Shown: positions 17,780 through 26,791 of the stretch, in pieces
How the letters are laid out: every line of letters starts with the position of its first letter
How positions within the stretch are numbered: position 1 is the stretch's first letter
From: Flavobacteriaceae bacterium
Lineage (GTDB): Bacteria; Bacteroidota; Bacteroidia; Flavobacteriales; Flavobacteriaceae
Direction: 5' to 3'
Assembly: GCA_002707025.1 (NCBI GenBank)
Contig: PALG01000032.1
Span: 124,001 to 188,000, forward strand
DNA: 64,000 nt
The notes under the pieces: generated by a model
Seen by the model: the letters and a program-made list of their open reading frames with translations, nothing else
Databases searched by the model: none
What the model was told of the DNA's origin: nothing
Translations under genes and position numbers: made by a program

Positions 17780-18940
17780 TTATTGAAAAAAATGGGCGAC
17801 CGCTTCCCGGTATTTCTTCTGAATTTGCTCACGGGTATAGTGGGCGATATAACGTTCCCGATTGGCTTGAGCTATTTTTTGAACCTCCAATAACGACAAA
17901 GAGACAATCCTTTTCAAGACCCTATCAAAATCTTGGGCATCTTCTACCGCAAACCAAAACTTATTTTCGGTTCCCTGCAACCGCTCGGGCATAGCTCCCA
18001 CTTCTGTACTCATAATAAGACGGCCCGCCGCCATAGCTTCTAGCCCTACCAAAGGACCCGATTCTTCATAAGAAGGAATTACCAATACATCAAAAGTCTT
18101 ATAAAATTTGGACAACTCCTTTGGCGACATACTTCCTTTATAAATTAGATGGGAGAATTTTTGGGCAAACGCTTCCACATCTTCTTTTAAAGGGCCCTCT
18201 CCAATAAGGGTGAGTTGAACATCGGGATGTTTGCTGCAATGTTCCAATAAAGGCAATACGCCTTTTTCTTCACTAAGCCTTCCTACATATCCTAGGGAGC
18301 TAATAGTTTTATCAAGAATGGGGTGGGACAACAACTCATCTTCAAATTGTGCCGTTTGATCAATAAGTCGGTAGGGTACTGAAACATACTGCGTCAAACG
18401 ATGGGCATTTTCTTGGGAGTGCATCAAAAACATCGAGGCTTTTTCCAATAAAGGGGCTAACTTTTTCCCTATAACCTCAACAGTTCCGGTAATTCGAATA
18501 AGCACCGGAATACTTTCTGCATGAGCCGCTTCCAAAATTTCCCGTATCCCATAACTAGCTACTTGCGTACAGAGTAATAGTGCATCAAAATGCTTTACAT
18601 AGTCCCGCAAATAGGCTTTCGAAAGACTATCGAAAGGTACTCTGGATTTCACCCAGGGATGATTCACATAGGTAAACCCCGGTTGCCTCCCTCCCTTCAA
18701 AAACGACATCCAATTAGCCCACCGCCTTAACTTAGGATATTTTAAATATAACTGTTCTTGCAAGCTAGAAAAGGAAACACCTTCGGGCAGGGCTACCGAT
18801 TGTTGCGTCATTCCAGCGGTAGAAAAAATAGTTACCTCATACAGGTCCTTTAGAGCAGTAGCAATAAAATGCACTTCCACTTCCCTACCGCCTTGATCTA
18901 CGATGGGACCGATAATGGCTATTTTTTTTTTTACGGTCAC
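17780..18940 (-). CDS. GT4-family glycosyltransferase with poly-A tract at the start
   Basis: 386 residues. KKIAIIGPIVDQGGREVEVH is the GT-B N-terminus; SSLGYVGRLSEEKGVLPLLE opens the donor half; SYEESGPLVGLEAMAAGRLI gives the E-x7-E pair. Codons 3-7 contain a run of 11 adenines (18922-18932 on the other strand), the longest homopolymer I noticed, so loss or gain of one base would abolish translation. The frame is intact here, so the gene reads as switched on. Confidence 0.9.
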   Translation of the reverse strand: MTVKKKIAIIGPIVDQGGREVEVHFIATALKDLYEVTIFSTAGMTQQSVALPEGVSFSSLQEQLYLKYPKLRRWANWMSFLKGGRQPGFTYVNHPWVKSRVPFDSLSKAYLRDYVKHFDALLLCTQVASYGIREILEAAHAESIPVLIRITGTVEVIGKKLAPLLEKASMFLMHSQENAHRLTQYVSVPYRLIDQTAQFEDELLSHPILDKTISSLGYVGRLSEEKGVLPLLEHCSKHPDVQLTLIGEGPLKEDVEAFAQKFSHLIYKGSMSPKELSKFYKTFDVLVIPSYEESGPLVGLEAMAAGRLIMSTEVGAMPERLQGTENKFWFAVEDAQDFDRVLKRIVSLSLLEVQKIAQANRERYIAHYTREQIQKKYREAVAHFFQ

Positions 18941-18942
18941 GA

Positions 18943-19812
18943 TTAAGCGTTTTTTAAATCTTTAAAAATAGTGGAAAAAGATTTACCCGTCGTCAAACCC
19001 AATTTTACAAAACAAAGTGCCACTCGAAAAAATTGATAGCGCCCTAAGTGTTTGGAACGATGTAACACATATTGGTAGTTGGTATATAAATACCTATTGC
19101 GGATGGCCGAAGGCAACTTAGTTAAATGCTTTTCAATTAGTCTCCACCCACGTAACAGTTTTAAGAACTCTTTTTTAGAGGGGATCTTACTGGTATTTCC
19201 TGCATGAACCCGAACCCCAACCAAGCTTTGGGGAGTAAGGTGTAGGGACAGTTCTTTTTGAGCAAGTTCCGATAAAAATACCGCATCGTCGTTTGGGACA
19301 TCTTCCCATACTATATCCTTGGCATACTGGGCTGGGACAAGCCATGCTGCCGTGGCGATAAACCCCCCTTGGGAAAGGGCTTCATACAGCTGGGGCATGG
19401 TAGTAATCGTTGTCTCAAATAAATGTGGAAAGGGAAAGGTGTAGGGCTCTTCTAGGGTTTTTGAAAATTTCTTCCAACCACAAATAAGGAGCGTGTTTGA
19501 AGAGTGGTTTTGTAATTGTGTTTCAATTTTTTTGGGATACAGAACATCATCATAATCCAAAAATTGCAACCATGTACCTTGGGCATGCTGCATGGCATGG
19601 GTACGGGCACGATCCCGTCCAGAATCACAAAGTATAAATTGCAAACGGTCATCTTTTACCCCTAAAAACCGTTCACAAGCTTCAGGCGTCAATCCACCGT
19701 TACAGGCCAGCAATACCTCAATTTGGGTATGGGTCTGTGCCAAGGCACTGGCCACACACTCCTTTAAAAAAGGAACCGTTTGATGTACTGGAATGATAAT
19801 GGAAACGAGCAA
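18943..19812 (-). CDS. GT2-family glycosyltransferase
   Basis: 289 residues. MLVSIIIPVHQTVPFLKECV and TWLQFLDYDDVLYPKKIETQ (metal-binding DYDD) identify a GT-A GT2. A WEDVPNDDAVFLSELAQK segment is the downstream acidic site. The gap to the gene downstream is 2 bp and to the gene upstream also 2 bp. Specificity is unknown. Confidence 0.88.
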   Translation of the reverse strand: MLVSIIIPVHQTVPFLKECVASALAQTHTQIEVLLACNGGLTPEACERFLGVKDDRLQFILCDSGRDRARTHAMQHAQGTWLQFLDYDDVLYPKKIETQLQNHSSNTLLICGWKKFSKTLEEPYTFPFPHLFETTITTMPQLYEALSQGGFIATAAWLVPAQYAKDIVWEDVPNDDAVFLSELAQKELSLHLTPQSLVGVRVHAGNTSKIPSKKEFLKLLRGWRLIEKHLTKLPSAIRNRYLYTNYQYVLHRSKHLGRYQFFRVALCFVKLGLTTGKSFSTIFKDLKNA

Positions 19813-19814
19813 AA

Positions 19815-20684
19815 TTAAAACAACTTTTTCTTAATTCTTTTAAAGAATACTTGAAGATAGTAAATCCCAAAAACCTCCTTGATTAAATAGCTCCTTTGTT
19901 TTGGGTGTAATTTCCAAAATAGGTTCTTCATGAGTATCTGAGGAAGTAAACGAGCATCTTTGGTTTTTCTTTTTTCATTTTTTTGAGTGGCTTGCCCACC
20001 ATGCAAGCGAAATTTTATTAAAACCTTATCTACAAAAGCAATTTTATAAAAAGGCATTAATCGATACCAATATTCAAAATCTAAAGTCTGACTTAAGCGG
20101 GTATCAAAATAACCTACCTTATCAAAAACTTCTTTTTTGAGCAATACTAAAGAGGGTTCCCCTATTTTATTGTTTGGTAAATTCAATAGGTTTTTATCCC
20201 TTAAATAAGCTTTACCATCTAAAATGCCTTGTTTAACAGTAATTCCTTTCCAACTTTGATGCAATATTCCACATTTTCGAAGCCAAATTGTATAGTCTTT
20301 AGGCTCGGTGTCAAATAAAAAATCTCTCTTCCCATAAACCAAACCAATTTCAGGATCGGTTTTTGCTAGGTTTACCATCTCTTCCAAACAATACGGCAAG
20401 AGCACATCATCCTGAAACAAAAACTTAATATACGCTCCTTTTGCATGTTTTACACAATGGTTCCAATTGGCCCCAATACCCTTTGGGGTATGTTGAAAAA
20501 TATGTACTGGGAAAGAAACACGAGCTTTAAAATTCTCTAAAATTTGAAGGGTGTCGTCTTTAGAAGCATCATCACTTATCACAACTTCAAAATCTTTATA
20601 TGTTTGAGCTTCAACGGATGCCAAGGCTTCCGACAAATAATCAGCTCCGTTGTAAGTTGGTATGCAGATAGAGACAGTATGCAT
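19815..20684 (-). CDS. GT2-family glycosyltransferase
   Basis: 289 residues. VSICIPTYNGADYLSEALAS, FEVVISDDASKDDTLQILEN and YIKFLFQDDVLLPYCLEEMV are the three GT2 motifs in order. The C-terminus is strongly basic and aromatic (FFKRIKKKLF), suggesting membrane contact. The A+T content is higher than in the genes on either side of the 17-19 kb stretch. Confidence 0.9.
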   Translation of the reverse strand: MHTVSICIPTYNGADYLSEALASVEAQTYKDFEVVISDDASKDDTLQILENFKARVSFPVHIFQHTPKGIGANWNHCVKHAKGAYIKFLFQDDVLLPYCLEEMVNLAKTDPEIGLVYGKRDFLFDTEPKDYTIWLRKCGILHQSWKGITVKQGILDGKAYLRDKNLLNLPNNKIGEPSLVLLKKEVFDKVGYFDTRLSQTLDFEYWYRLMPFYKIAFVDKVLIKFRLHGGQATQKNEKRKTKDARLLPQILMKNLFWKLHPKQRSYLIKEVFGIYYLQVFFKRIKKKLF

Positions 20685-20690
20685 TTCAAA

Positions 20691-21500
20691 TTAATTAGAC
20701 CCTTTGTTTCTTAAGCCTTTAATAAGCCTTCTCTTTATCTTTGTGAATATGGGGATATTAAATTCTTTTACAAGCCTATCATGCTTCTTTTTTAGTTCTA
20801 CAAAAGAGGTTCCATAAAGCTTATAATGTTTTTTGAAAATATAATCGATATTACGAAGGGTCATTTCTTTATCAAAACTACGAATCATCGAACTGGCTAA
20901 AACCCGATAATCAAAAGTCACTTCTTCTAAATAAAAAAAAGAATGATTTGCAGCTATTACCCGTAACCAAAAATCCCAATCTTCGTGACCTTGATGTGGC
21001 ATGGCTTCATCATATAATCCCAATTCATCAAAAATTTGCTTTCTAATAATGGCGCAAGCATCAATATAGTTATGTGAAAGCATCTTATATCTACTAAATT
21101 CCCCAACCTTCCATATACCTGTTTTTTCCCCAAAATACTCTGCATCTCCATACACAACACCAATAGCGGAATCCTGTTCTAAAATCTTAAGAGCTTTGCG
21201 TGCAAAGTTGGGCCTAACTTTATTATCAGAATCTAATGGTAAAATATAATGCCCCAGAGCTCTTTCAAGCCCAAAATTTCGGGCCGACCCCAAGCCCCCG
21301 TTTGGTTTTTCAAAGTACCGAAAACGGGCATCTTTGGCCACCCACTCTGAAGCAATGGCCGCTACCCCATCGGGGGAACCATCGTTTACAATAAGTGCTT
21401 CCCACGACTCAAAATCCTGCGCCAACACAGAAGCAAGGGTTTCGGGCAAGGTTGCTTCCGATTGGTAACAGGGAATGATAATGGATAATTTTACCGCCAT
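20691..21500 (-). CDS. GT2-family glycosyltransferase
   Basis: 269 residues. LSIIIPCYQSEATLPETLAS, WEALIVNDGSPDGVAAIA and GHYILPLDSDNKVRPNFARK (DSD metal site) are canonical, followed by MPHQGHEDWDFWLRVIAANH with the ED-W-x-x-W/L catalytic segment. Six bp separate it from the next gene. Acceptor and donor are unknown. Confidence 0.9.
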   Translation of the reverse strand: MAVKLSIIIPCYQSEATLPETLASVLAQDFESWEALIVNDGSPDGVAAIASEWVAKDARFRYFEKPNGGLGSARNFGLERALGHYILPLDSDNKVRPNFARKALKILEQDSAIGVVYGDAEYFGEKTGIWKVGEFSRYKMLSHNYIDACAIIRKQIFDELGLYDEAMPHQGHEDWDFWLRVIAANHSFFYLEEVTFDYRVLASSMIRSFDKEMTLRNIDYIFKKHYKLYGTSFVELKKKHDRLVKEFNIPIFTKIKRRLIKGLRNKGSN

Positions 21501-21501
21501 T

Positions 21502-22380
21502 TCAGAATTTAAAACGAAGATAGTATTTGTAAATTTGTTGCCACAATATATTTTTTGGAAAGCGTAGTATGGCCAAATTCTTAATAGTTTGTAACCTTTT
21601 TTTGGCCACTACTTTTTGCTCTTCTAAAGATAAGATTTGCACAATCCTTTTATAAAAAAACAAATATTGTAGTTGTTGCCGAAGCTTGTTTTGTTTCTGA
21701 AAGATACCTTGGGAGTGTATTCTATAAACAGACATAGTATCATTCAAACATTTTATTTTCTTACTTTTTGTTACCAAGGCATATAGTGACAGATCCCCGA
21801 ATGGAATCCCTTCAAACCACTTTGGAAAGGAAAAACTTTGAGGAATCTTAAATAAAACACTAGCAGTAGCAATAAAATTATAATGACTTAATAAATCTTT
21901 ATAAACGAATGTATTTTCTTCAAAATCCTCTGGTATGGCATGAAGTGTAAATTCTCCCTTTTCATTCAAAAGTTGAGCCCTGTGAAAACAAAGTGCATAA
22001 TCGGGATGTGCCTCTAAAAAATCTACTTGCTTTTGCAGTTTTAAAGGGTCGGTCCAATAGTCATCCCCTTCACAAAGCGCAATATATTTGCCTTTCGAGA
22101 CTTTGAGACTTTCCATAAAATTAGAACGTCCCGTTGGGTGGCCTTCTATGTAGATCACATCTCCCCTACTTCTTAAAAACAATCGTATGATATCGGAATA
22201 CTTTTCGGCATAGGCTTTACAAACTTCCCTGGTACCGTCGGTACTCGCATCTTCACCCAAAATAATCTCGAAAGGAAATGTGGTTTGCTGCATCAAAATA
22301 CCCTCTAGGCATTCTGAAATATAGTCCCTGTGGTTATAAGTAGTGACCACCACACTTACTTTGGGCCCTTCCATATCCAT
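21502..22380 (-). CDS. GT2-family glycosyltransferase
   Basis: 292 residues. VSVVVTTYNHRDYISECLEG, FEIILGEDASTDGTREVC and YIALCEGDDYWTDPLKLQKQ identify a GT2 closely related to the one at 15111-16037. The start codon is fused to the upstream stop as TAATG; an ATG two codons on is a second choice. The C-terminal ~70 residues are basic. Confidence 0.9.
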   Translation of the reverse strand: MDMEGPKVSVVVTTYNHRDYISECLEGILMQQTTFPFEIILGEDASTDGTREVCKAYAEKYSDIIRLFLRSRGDVIYIEGHPTGRSNFMESLKVSKGKYIALCEGDDYWTDPLKLQKQVDFLEAHPDYALCFHRAQLLNEKGEFTLHAIPEDFEENTFVYKDLLSHYNFIATASVLFKIPQSFSFPKWFEGIPFGDLSLYALVTKSKKIKCLNDTMSVYRIHSQGIFQKQNKLRQQLQYLFFYKRIVQILSLEEQKVVAKKRLQTIKNLAILRFPKNILWQQIYKYYLRFKF

Positions 22381-23429
22381 TAAAATTCAAAATAAGAGCT
22401 AGGCAAAGCCCTACCCAGTTGTTGTTCCAACCTTCGATTGGAAGTCTCAAACAATTCTTTTAAAAACCGCTCAATATAATTGGGATAGGAAAATTCAATT
22501 TCCCGTACCTTTTCATAATCGGCTTCAGCTTTTTCTATATTTCGATTCTTCATTCGGGCATCTCGATACAGTACATCGTCTTCAATGGAAATACCCAAAT
22601 CTCCCCTAAAATGATCCTTCAGACGGTGAAAATTGGTTCCCGTACTATAGGCTTGGTTTCCTATTCCATGAACAAATTCTTTATTTAGGTTTCTCATTTT
22701 CTCCAGTGCAGATAGGGAAAGTGGTTTGTTGTAATGGTCCAAATTCAAATTTAAGGGAGTAATGTTTAAAACCTGACAGAGTTTTTCAGTTAACAAGCAG
22801 GTATCTTCTCTGTAGCGTAACTTCCCTTCAGAAGTTCGGTAATCTTCAATACATAAAACCTCCATATTATCCTTTCCAAACAAATTGGAATACAATTCAT
22901 AGAGATAATGATACTGAAAATCAAAAATAAAATTGTTGTCCCTTTTGTAATAAATGTATTCCAGATAATCCTGAAATGTCCCGTAGTACCCTATTTTAAT
23001 CGCCTCTTTATATAGAGACTCTATTAAATTTTTCTGCTGACGTACAATAAGAATGATTTTAGTGTCCTTGCCGAAAGCTTCAAAAACGCGCTGTGCCTTT
23101 TCCTCGATTTCTATTTGATCTGGTGTGAAAGTGAAGGATAGCAACTCCAGAGAAATCCCGCAAGCCTTCTTTTCGGGGTTTTGCTGAAATAAACCAAATT
23201 CGTTTTGGAAGGCCTGGTGTATTCCTTCCTTTGCCTTTCGGTAGGTAAATTTTTTACTGTACTGAAAATGATTTTCACAGGCAGCCCCAATAACCGAGTT
23301 AATATAATCCACATTAGAACCCACCCCAACTCCCAAATGATAAATTTCAGGATGTTGATCAAAAAAATCCCTTTGCAAGGTGGTAGAAAGATTTTTTGGC
23401 AAGCCTATATGAATGTATTTTGTTTTCAT
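22380..23429 (-). CDS. Sulfotransferase-family protein
   Basis: 349 residues. KYIHIGLPKNLSTTLQRDFF is a PAPS 5'-phosphosulfate loop in which Asn-Leu-Ser replaces the common Ser-Gly-Thr. IILIVRQQKNLIESLYKEAI carries the 3'-phosphate Arg. Long C-terminal helices (res ~200-349) are rich in Arg and Tyr. It is most like the carbohydrate sulfotransferase-type proteins of capsule loci, but the altered loop leaves some doubt about catalysis. Confidence 0.75.
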   Translation of the reverse strand: MKTKYIHIGLPKNLSTTLQRDFFDQHPEIYHLGVGVGSNVDYINSVIGAACENHFQYSKKFTYRKAKEGIHQAFQNEFGLFQQNPEKKACGISLELLSFTFTPDQIEIEEKAQRVFEAFGKDTKIILIVRQQKNLIESLYKEAIKIGYYGTFQDYLEYIYYKRDNNFIFDFQYHYLYELYSNLFGKDNMEVLCIEDYRTSEGKLRYREDTCLLTEKLCQVLNITPLNLNLDHYNKPLSLSALEKMRNLNKEFVHGIGNQAYSTGTNFHRLKDHFRGDLGISIEDDVLYRDARMKNRNIEKAEADYEKVREIEFSYPNYIERFLKELFETSNRRLEQQLGRALPSSYFEF

Positions 23430-23430
23430 C

Positions 23431-24363
23431 TTACTTTATTAATTGGGCATATCCAAAACCTGTCGCGCCAAAACCGTTACCATTATAGACCAAATAGCGC
23501 TGTCCCTGAAACTCAAACGTGGAACTATACTCTTGCATAATGGATTCCCAAGTTTCTGCAGGCTCTTTTAGATTTATTTCTGAATCTTTACGTTCCCATT
23601 GCAAGCCGTCTTTGGAAGTAGCATATCCCAAACGGTAACTTTTACTGGCATCGGTTCTGTAATCTTCAGAATTACGATAAGAATAAATCATATGATATAC
23701 TTCATTTTCCTTAAAAACCATTGGCTTTCCAATAGCATGGGTAAAATCATCATACCCTATACACTCTACATTCTTTCGTTCCCAATCAATTCCATTGTGG
23801 GATTCAGCATAACGAATTAAATACCATGGTTCGGGCCAATCCTTCACATTCTTCCATCCGGTGCAGGAAACATACCACATTTTCCATAGGTTGCCCTCTT
23901 TAATAACATACGGAGCCGTATTGAAAAAAGGTTCGTGCTTGTCACGATCCAGTATTGGACCTTTGGAAAACTTTTCAAAATGAATACCGTCTTCACTAAT
24001 GGCCAATCCTATTGACAAACGATAAGAAACCGTAACCTGTGGGTTCCAGCCAATGTAGTACAGGTATTTTTTTCCATCATGATCCACGATAGAGGAAGGC
24101 ATGATACCGTTGTCATCAAACGTCCCTTGTGCGCCTAAGGACAGAATGGGCTTGGAGTGTATTTTTAAAATATTTTTAGGGTTTTTAGGAGACACTTCTA
24201 TAAAAGTTGGTAAGCTCCTACCCTTTGCATCCCTAGTAGAAAAATAGATACGTAGTAAATCTTCAGAAATTAAATCACAAACGGGTAATGCTGCATAGTT
24301 ATGGATCCAATCGGAAGTATTTTCCCTAGGATCAAAAAGCTGTCCTTTCTTTTCCCACTTCAT
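23431..24363 (-). CDS. Five-bladed beta-propeller glycosidase-like protein (GH43/GH130-like fold)
   Basis: 310 residues, no signal peptide, so cytoplasmic. Repeated blade motifs are visible: LLRIYFSTRD near 50, KYLYYIGWNPQ near 100, WKMWYVSCTGWK near 160, VYHMIYSYRNSEDY near 225 and YLVYNGNGFGATGFGYAQ at the end. Proteins like this occur inside polysaccharide synthesis clusters and next to NeuD-like and WbqC genes. I infer a sugar-handling or transfer role rather than degradation. The catalytic residues cannot be assigned by eye. Confidence 0.72.
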   Translation of the reverse strand: MKWEKKGQLFDPRENTSDWIHNYAALPVCDLISEDLLRIYFSTRDAKGRSLPTFIEVSPKNPKNILKIHSKPILSLGAQGTFDDNGIMPSSIVDHDGKKYLYYIGWNPQVTVSYRLSIGLAISEDGIHFEKFSKGPILDRDKHEPFFNTAPYVIKEGNLWKMWYVSCTGWKNVKDWPEPWYLIRYAESHNGIDWERKNVECIGYDDFTHAIGKPMVFKENEVYHMIYSYRNSEDYRTDASKSYRLGYATSKDGLQWERKDSEINLKEPAETWESIMQEYSSTFEFQGQRYLVYNGNGFGATGFGYAQLIK

Positions 24364-24364
24364 A

Positions 24365-25024
24365 TCAATACAGGTTATAGCTTAATTTTCCTTCCAGTTT
24401 CTTGGCAGGGTTTCCCACATACACCCCCCACTCTTCGGTTTCCTGTTTGGTGATGCTTGCCCCCATAGCCACAAGGGTGCCTTTTTTAATATGGCTGTAA
24501 TCCCTTATGGTCGCATTCACCCCAAAAAAACAATGCGTTTCTACCACACAATGTCCCGAAAGCACCACATGCGAAGTAAAAAAGACATGGTCCTTGATTT
24601 CCCCGTGATGGCCAATATGGTTACCACTCCACAGTACTACATTGTTGCCAATCTTAGTAAAGGGCTGTAGGGTATTATCTTCCAATATAAAACAGTTCTC
24701 CCCTATTTCATTGTCACAAACCGTAGCCTTACTACTCACATAAGAAATATAGGAATAGCCCTTGGCCTTACCCTCCAAATAAATTTTCTCCCGCAACTGA
24801 TTCATGCTTTTGGCTGTCATAGGTGCAAAGAGTTGGTAGCGATCTGGAGGGTACTGGGTTTCCACGTTTTCAAAATCTACCACGGGAAGCCCCTTAAAGG
24901 TTTCACGATCTTTATATTCTTTAGACACGGTAAAGGCTACCACCTCATGCTCGCTATCGTGCGTTAGGTAATAATACGCCAGTTCGGCCGTATCCATTAA
25001 TCCAAAAATAACCACCTTCGCCAT
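24365..25024 (-). CDS. NeuD-like sugar acyltransferase with left-handed beta-helix
   Basis: 219 residues. The N-terminal VVIFGLMDTAELAYYYLTHD is the small Rossmann domain of the NeuD/PglD family. From about residue 100 the hexapeptide repeats begin (ATVCDNEIGENCFILEDNTL, IGNNVVLWSGNHIGHHGEI), with the catalytic His in the GHHG segment, and it ends at VYVGNPAKKLEGK. Such enzymes acylate an amino or hydroxyl group of a nucleotide sugar. The adjacent DegT-type aminotransferase could supply the amine. Despite the family name, its distance from neuA/neuB argues against a sialic acid substrate. Confidence 0.85.
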   Translation of the reverse strand: MAKVVIFGLMDTAELAYYYLTHDSEHEVVAFTVSKEYKDRETFKGLPVVDFENVETQYPPDRYQLFAPMTAKSMNQLREKIYLEGKAKGYSYISYVSSKATVCDNEIGENCFILEDNTLQPFTKIGNNVVLWSGNHIGHHGEIKDHVFFTSHVVLSGHCVVETHCFFGVNATIRDYSHIKKGTLVAMGASITKQETEEWGVYVGNPAKKLEGKLSYNLY

Positions 25025-25025
25025 A

Positions 25026-25733
25026 CTACACTTTTTTATATTGCTTTATTAATTGAAGGGCTTCCGCTTTGGTACAGAACATAAGTACATCTATCATGGA
25101 AAGTCCCAGTACACAGGGTTCCTCAAATTGCGGATAGGCCTCTAAATGGTTTTTCATAAAATACAGGTTCACGCCCCGTCCTGAAAAATACGCTTTTTCA
25201 TACAATTCTTTTCCGCCCGAAGGGTTTACATAGGTGTCATACCCTTTTTTTTGGGTAATGGCAATCAAACGGTCTGCTTTATCCAATCCCTTGGTTTCGG
25301 GATACTGCTGCGAACTTACCTCAAATTGGGTGAAAAGTCCTACGTATTCTGAAATAGCTTTCACACTTTGGATGGCCAAATGAGCAATCGAGGTATACGG
25401 AGTGTCAAAAACCTTTTTTACCAAAGCATATACTTCTTCATAATAAGGGGCTTTGGCATACTGTTGTTGCAAGGTGGCAAAAAATTGTTGTTCCCATTTT
25501 ACATCTTTCAACACGGCAATTTCATGGATCAGCTTATTTTGGGAAGCGCCTTGCAGGGGAATGGAAAAAAGATGGGCTTTGCCATTCACCAATAGTTGGT
25601 TTCGATTGATCCATCCGCGTTTGATAAAATGCACATCGTCATAAAAAACAAAGGTATCTACCGCATCCACCAATTGAAAGTATCCCAGATACGGAAACAC
25701 ATACGGTTGCATAATGGCTAGGGAACCCTTCAT
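25026..25733 (-). CDS. wbqC: WbqC-family protein
   Basis: 235 residues. LAIMQPYVFPYLGYFQLVDA, FVFYDDVHFIKRGWINRNQ and YVNPSGGKELYEKAYF match the WbqC-like family. These proteins are found next to aminotransferases and acyltransferases in O-antigen and capsule loci, and their reaction is not firmly established to my knowledge. It overlaps the DegT gene by 4 bp as ATGA, which supports a shared step in making an acylated amino sugar. Confidence 0.88.
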   Translation of the reverse strand: MKGSLAIMQPYVFPYLGYFQLVDAVDTFVFYDDVHFIKRGWINRNQLLVNGKAHLFSIPLQGASQNKLIHEIAVLKDVKWEQQFFATLQQQYAKAPYYEEVYALVKKVFDTPYTSIAHLAIQSVKAISEYVGLFTQFEVSSQQYPETKGLDKADRLIAITQKKGYDTYVNPSGGKELYEKAYFSGRGVNLYFMKNHLEAYPQFEEPCVLGLSMIDVLMFCTKAEALQLIKQYKKV

Positions 25734-26791
25734 GCGGTAAGGGTGTTTACAATTTGCGCTTGGATTTCTTCAGAAATATCATGCGACAGCGGCAGGCATA
25801 GAATGCGTTCTGAAACCGATTGAGATACGGGCATATCGGGGCCTGAAACATAGGGCAAGGTATGCAGACTTGGGTAAAAATACCGCCGTGGGTAAATATC
25901 CAAAGCATTCAAGCGCTCCTGTGCGGTAAGCAATAACGCTTCCGAGTCAAAAATAATGGGATAATAAGCATAGTTCCATTGGGTACCTTCCCGAAGCTTT
26001 AGGGTGGTGTATTGGGATAAGTGCTCTTGGTAAAAGGTCACCGCCTTTTTTCGATGTCCTACTATTTGAGGCATATAGGGTAACACCGCCAGCCCCAAGG
26101 CTGCTTGTAATTCACTCATCTTGGCATTGATTCCCAAGCCTTGAAAAGCTTCTTGCCCTTCATGCCCAAAATTGTGATGGTAAAAAAGCTTTTGGTATAA
26201 TTCTGAATCCTTACAAAAAACCCCACCCCCTTCCCCGGTATGGAACAATTTGGTGGCATGAAAACTACAGGTACTTACATCACCATAATGAAAAATACTT
26301 TTCCCTTGGTAGGTTACCCCAAAGGCATGCGCGGCATCATAAATTACTTGAAGACCATGCTTCGCTGCAATCGCTTCAATAACGGTGACATGACAAGGGT
26401 TTCCAAAAACATGGGTCGCCAAGATGGCCGTGGTTTTTGGGGTAATGGCCGCTTCAATAAGGGTTTCGTCCAAGGTAAGGTATTCGGGATGGATATCCAC
26501 AAATACGGGCGTACAACCCTCCCATACCACGCTACTGGTGGTAGCTACATAACTAAAGGGCGTAGTTATAATTTCCCCCGTTAAGCCCAAGGCCTTGATC
26601 GCGATTTGGAGGGGCAAGGTACCATTGGTCATGGCCAACAAGGGAGGCGATTGTAAATGGTCTTGAAGGGTAGCTTCCAATTCCTTTACCAAAGTCCCAC
26701 GATTGGTAACCCAACCTTGATCCCAAGCTTTTTGCAATTGGGCTTGGTAGTCTGCCTGGGGGGGCAAAAAGGTTTTGGTGACTTGTATCAT
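25730..26791 (-). CDS. DegT/DnrJ/EryC1/StrS-family nucleotide-sugar aminotransferase
   Basis: 353 residues of a PLP-dependent fold-type I enzyme. PPLLAMTNGTLPLQIAIKAL carries the cofactor loop, LQVIYDAAHAFGVTY has the cofactor Asp, and STCSFHATKLFHTGEGGGVF contains the Schiff-base Lys (within HATK). LPLSHDISEEIQAQIV is the usual family ending. It makes an amino-deoxy sugar from a keto-sugar. The matching 4,6-dehydratase is not in the window, so the keto-sugar must come from elsewhere. The start is fused to the upstream stop by 1 bp. Confidence 0.92.
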   Translation of the reverse strand: MIQVTKTFLPPQADYQAQLQKAWDQGWVTNRGTLVKELEATLQDHLQSPPLLAMTNGTLPLQIAIKALGLTGEIITTPFSYVATTSSVVWEGCTPVFVDIHPEYLTLDETLIEAAITPKTTAILATHVFGNPCHVTVIEAIAAKHGLQVIYDAAHAFGVTYQGKSIFHYGDVSTCSFHATKLFHTGEGGGVFCKDSELYQKLFYHHNFGHEGQEAFQGLGINAKMSELQAALGLAVLPYMPQIVGHRKKAVTFYQEHLSQYTTLKLREGTQWNYAYYPIIFDSEALLLTAQERLNALDIYPRRYFYPSLHTLPYVSGPDMPVSQSVSERILCLPLSHDISEEIQAQIVNTLTA

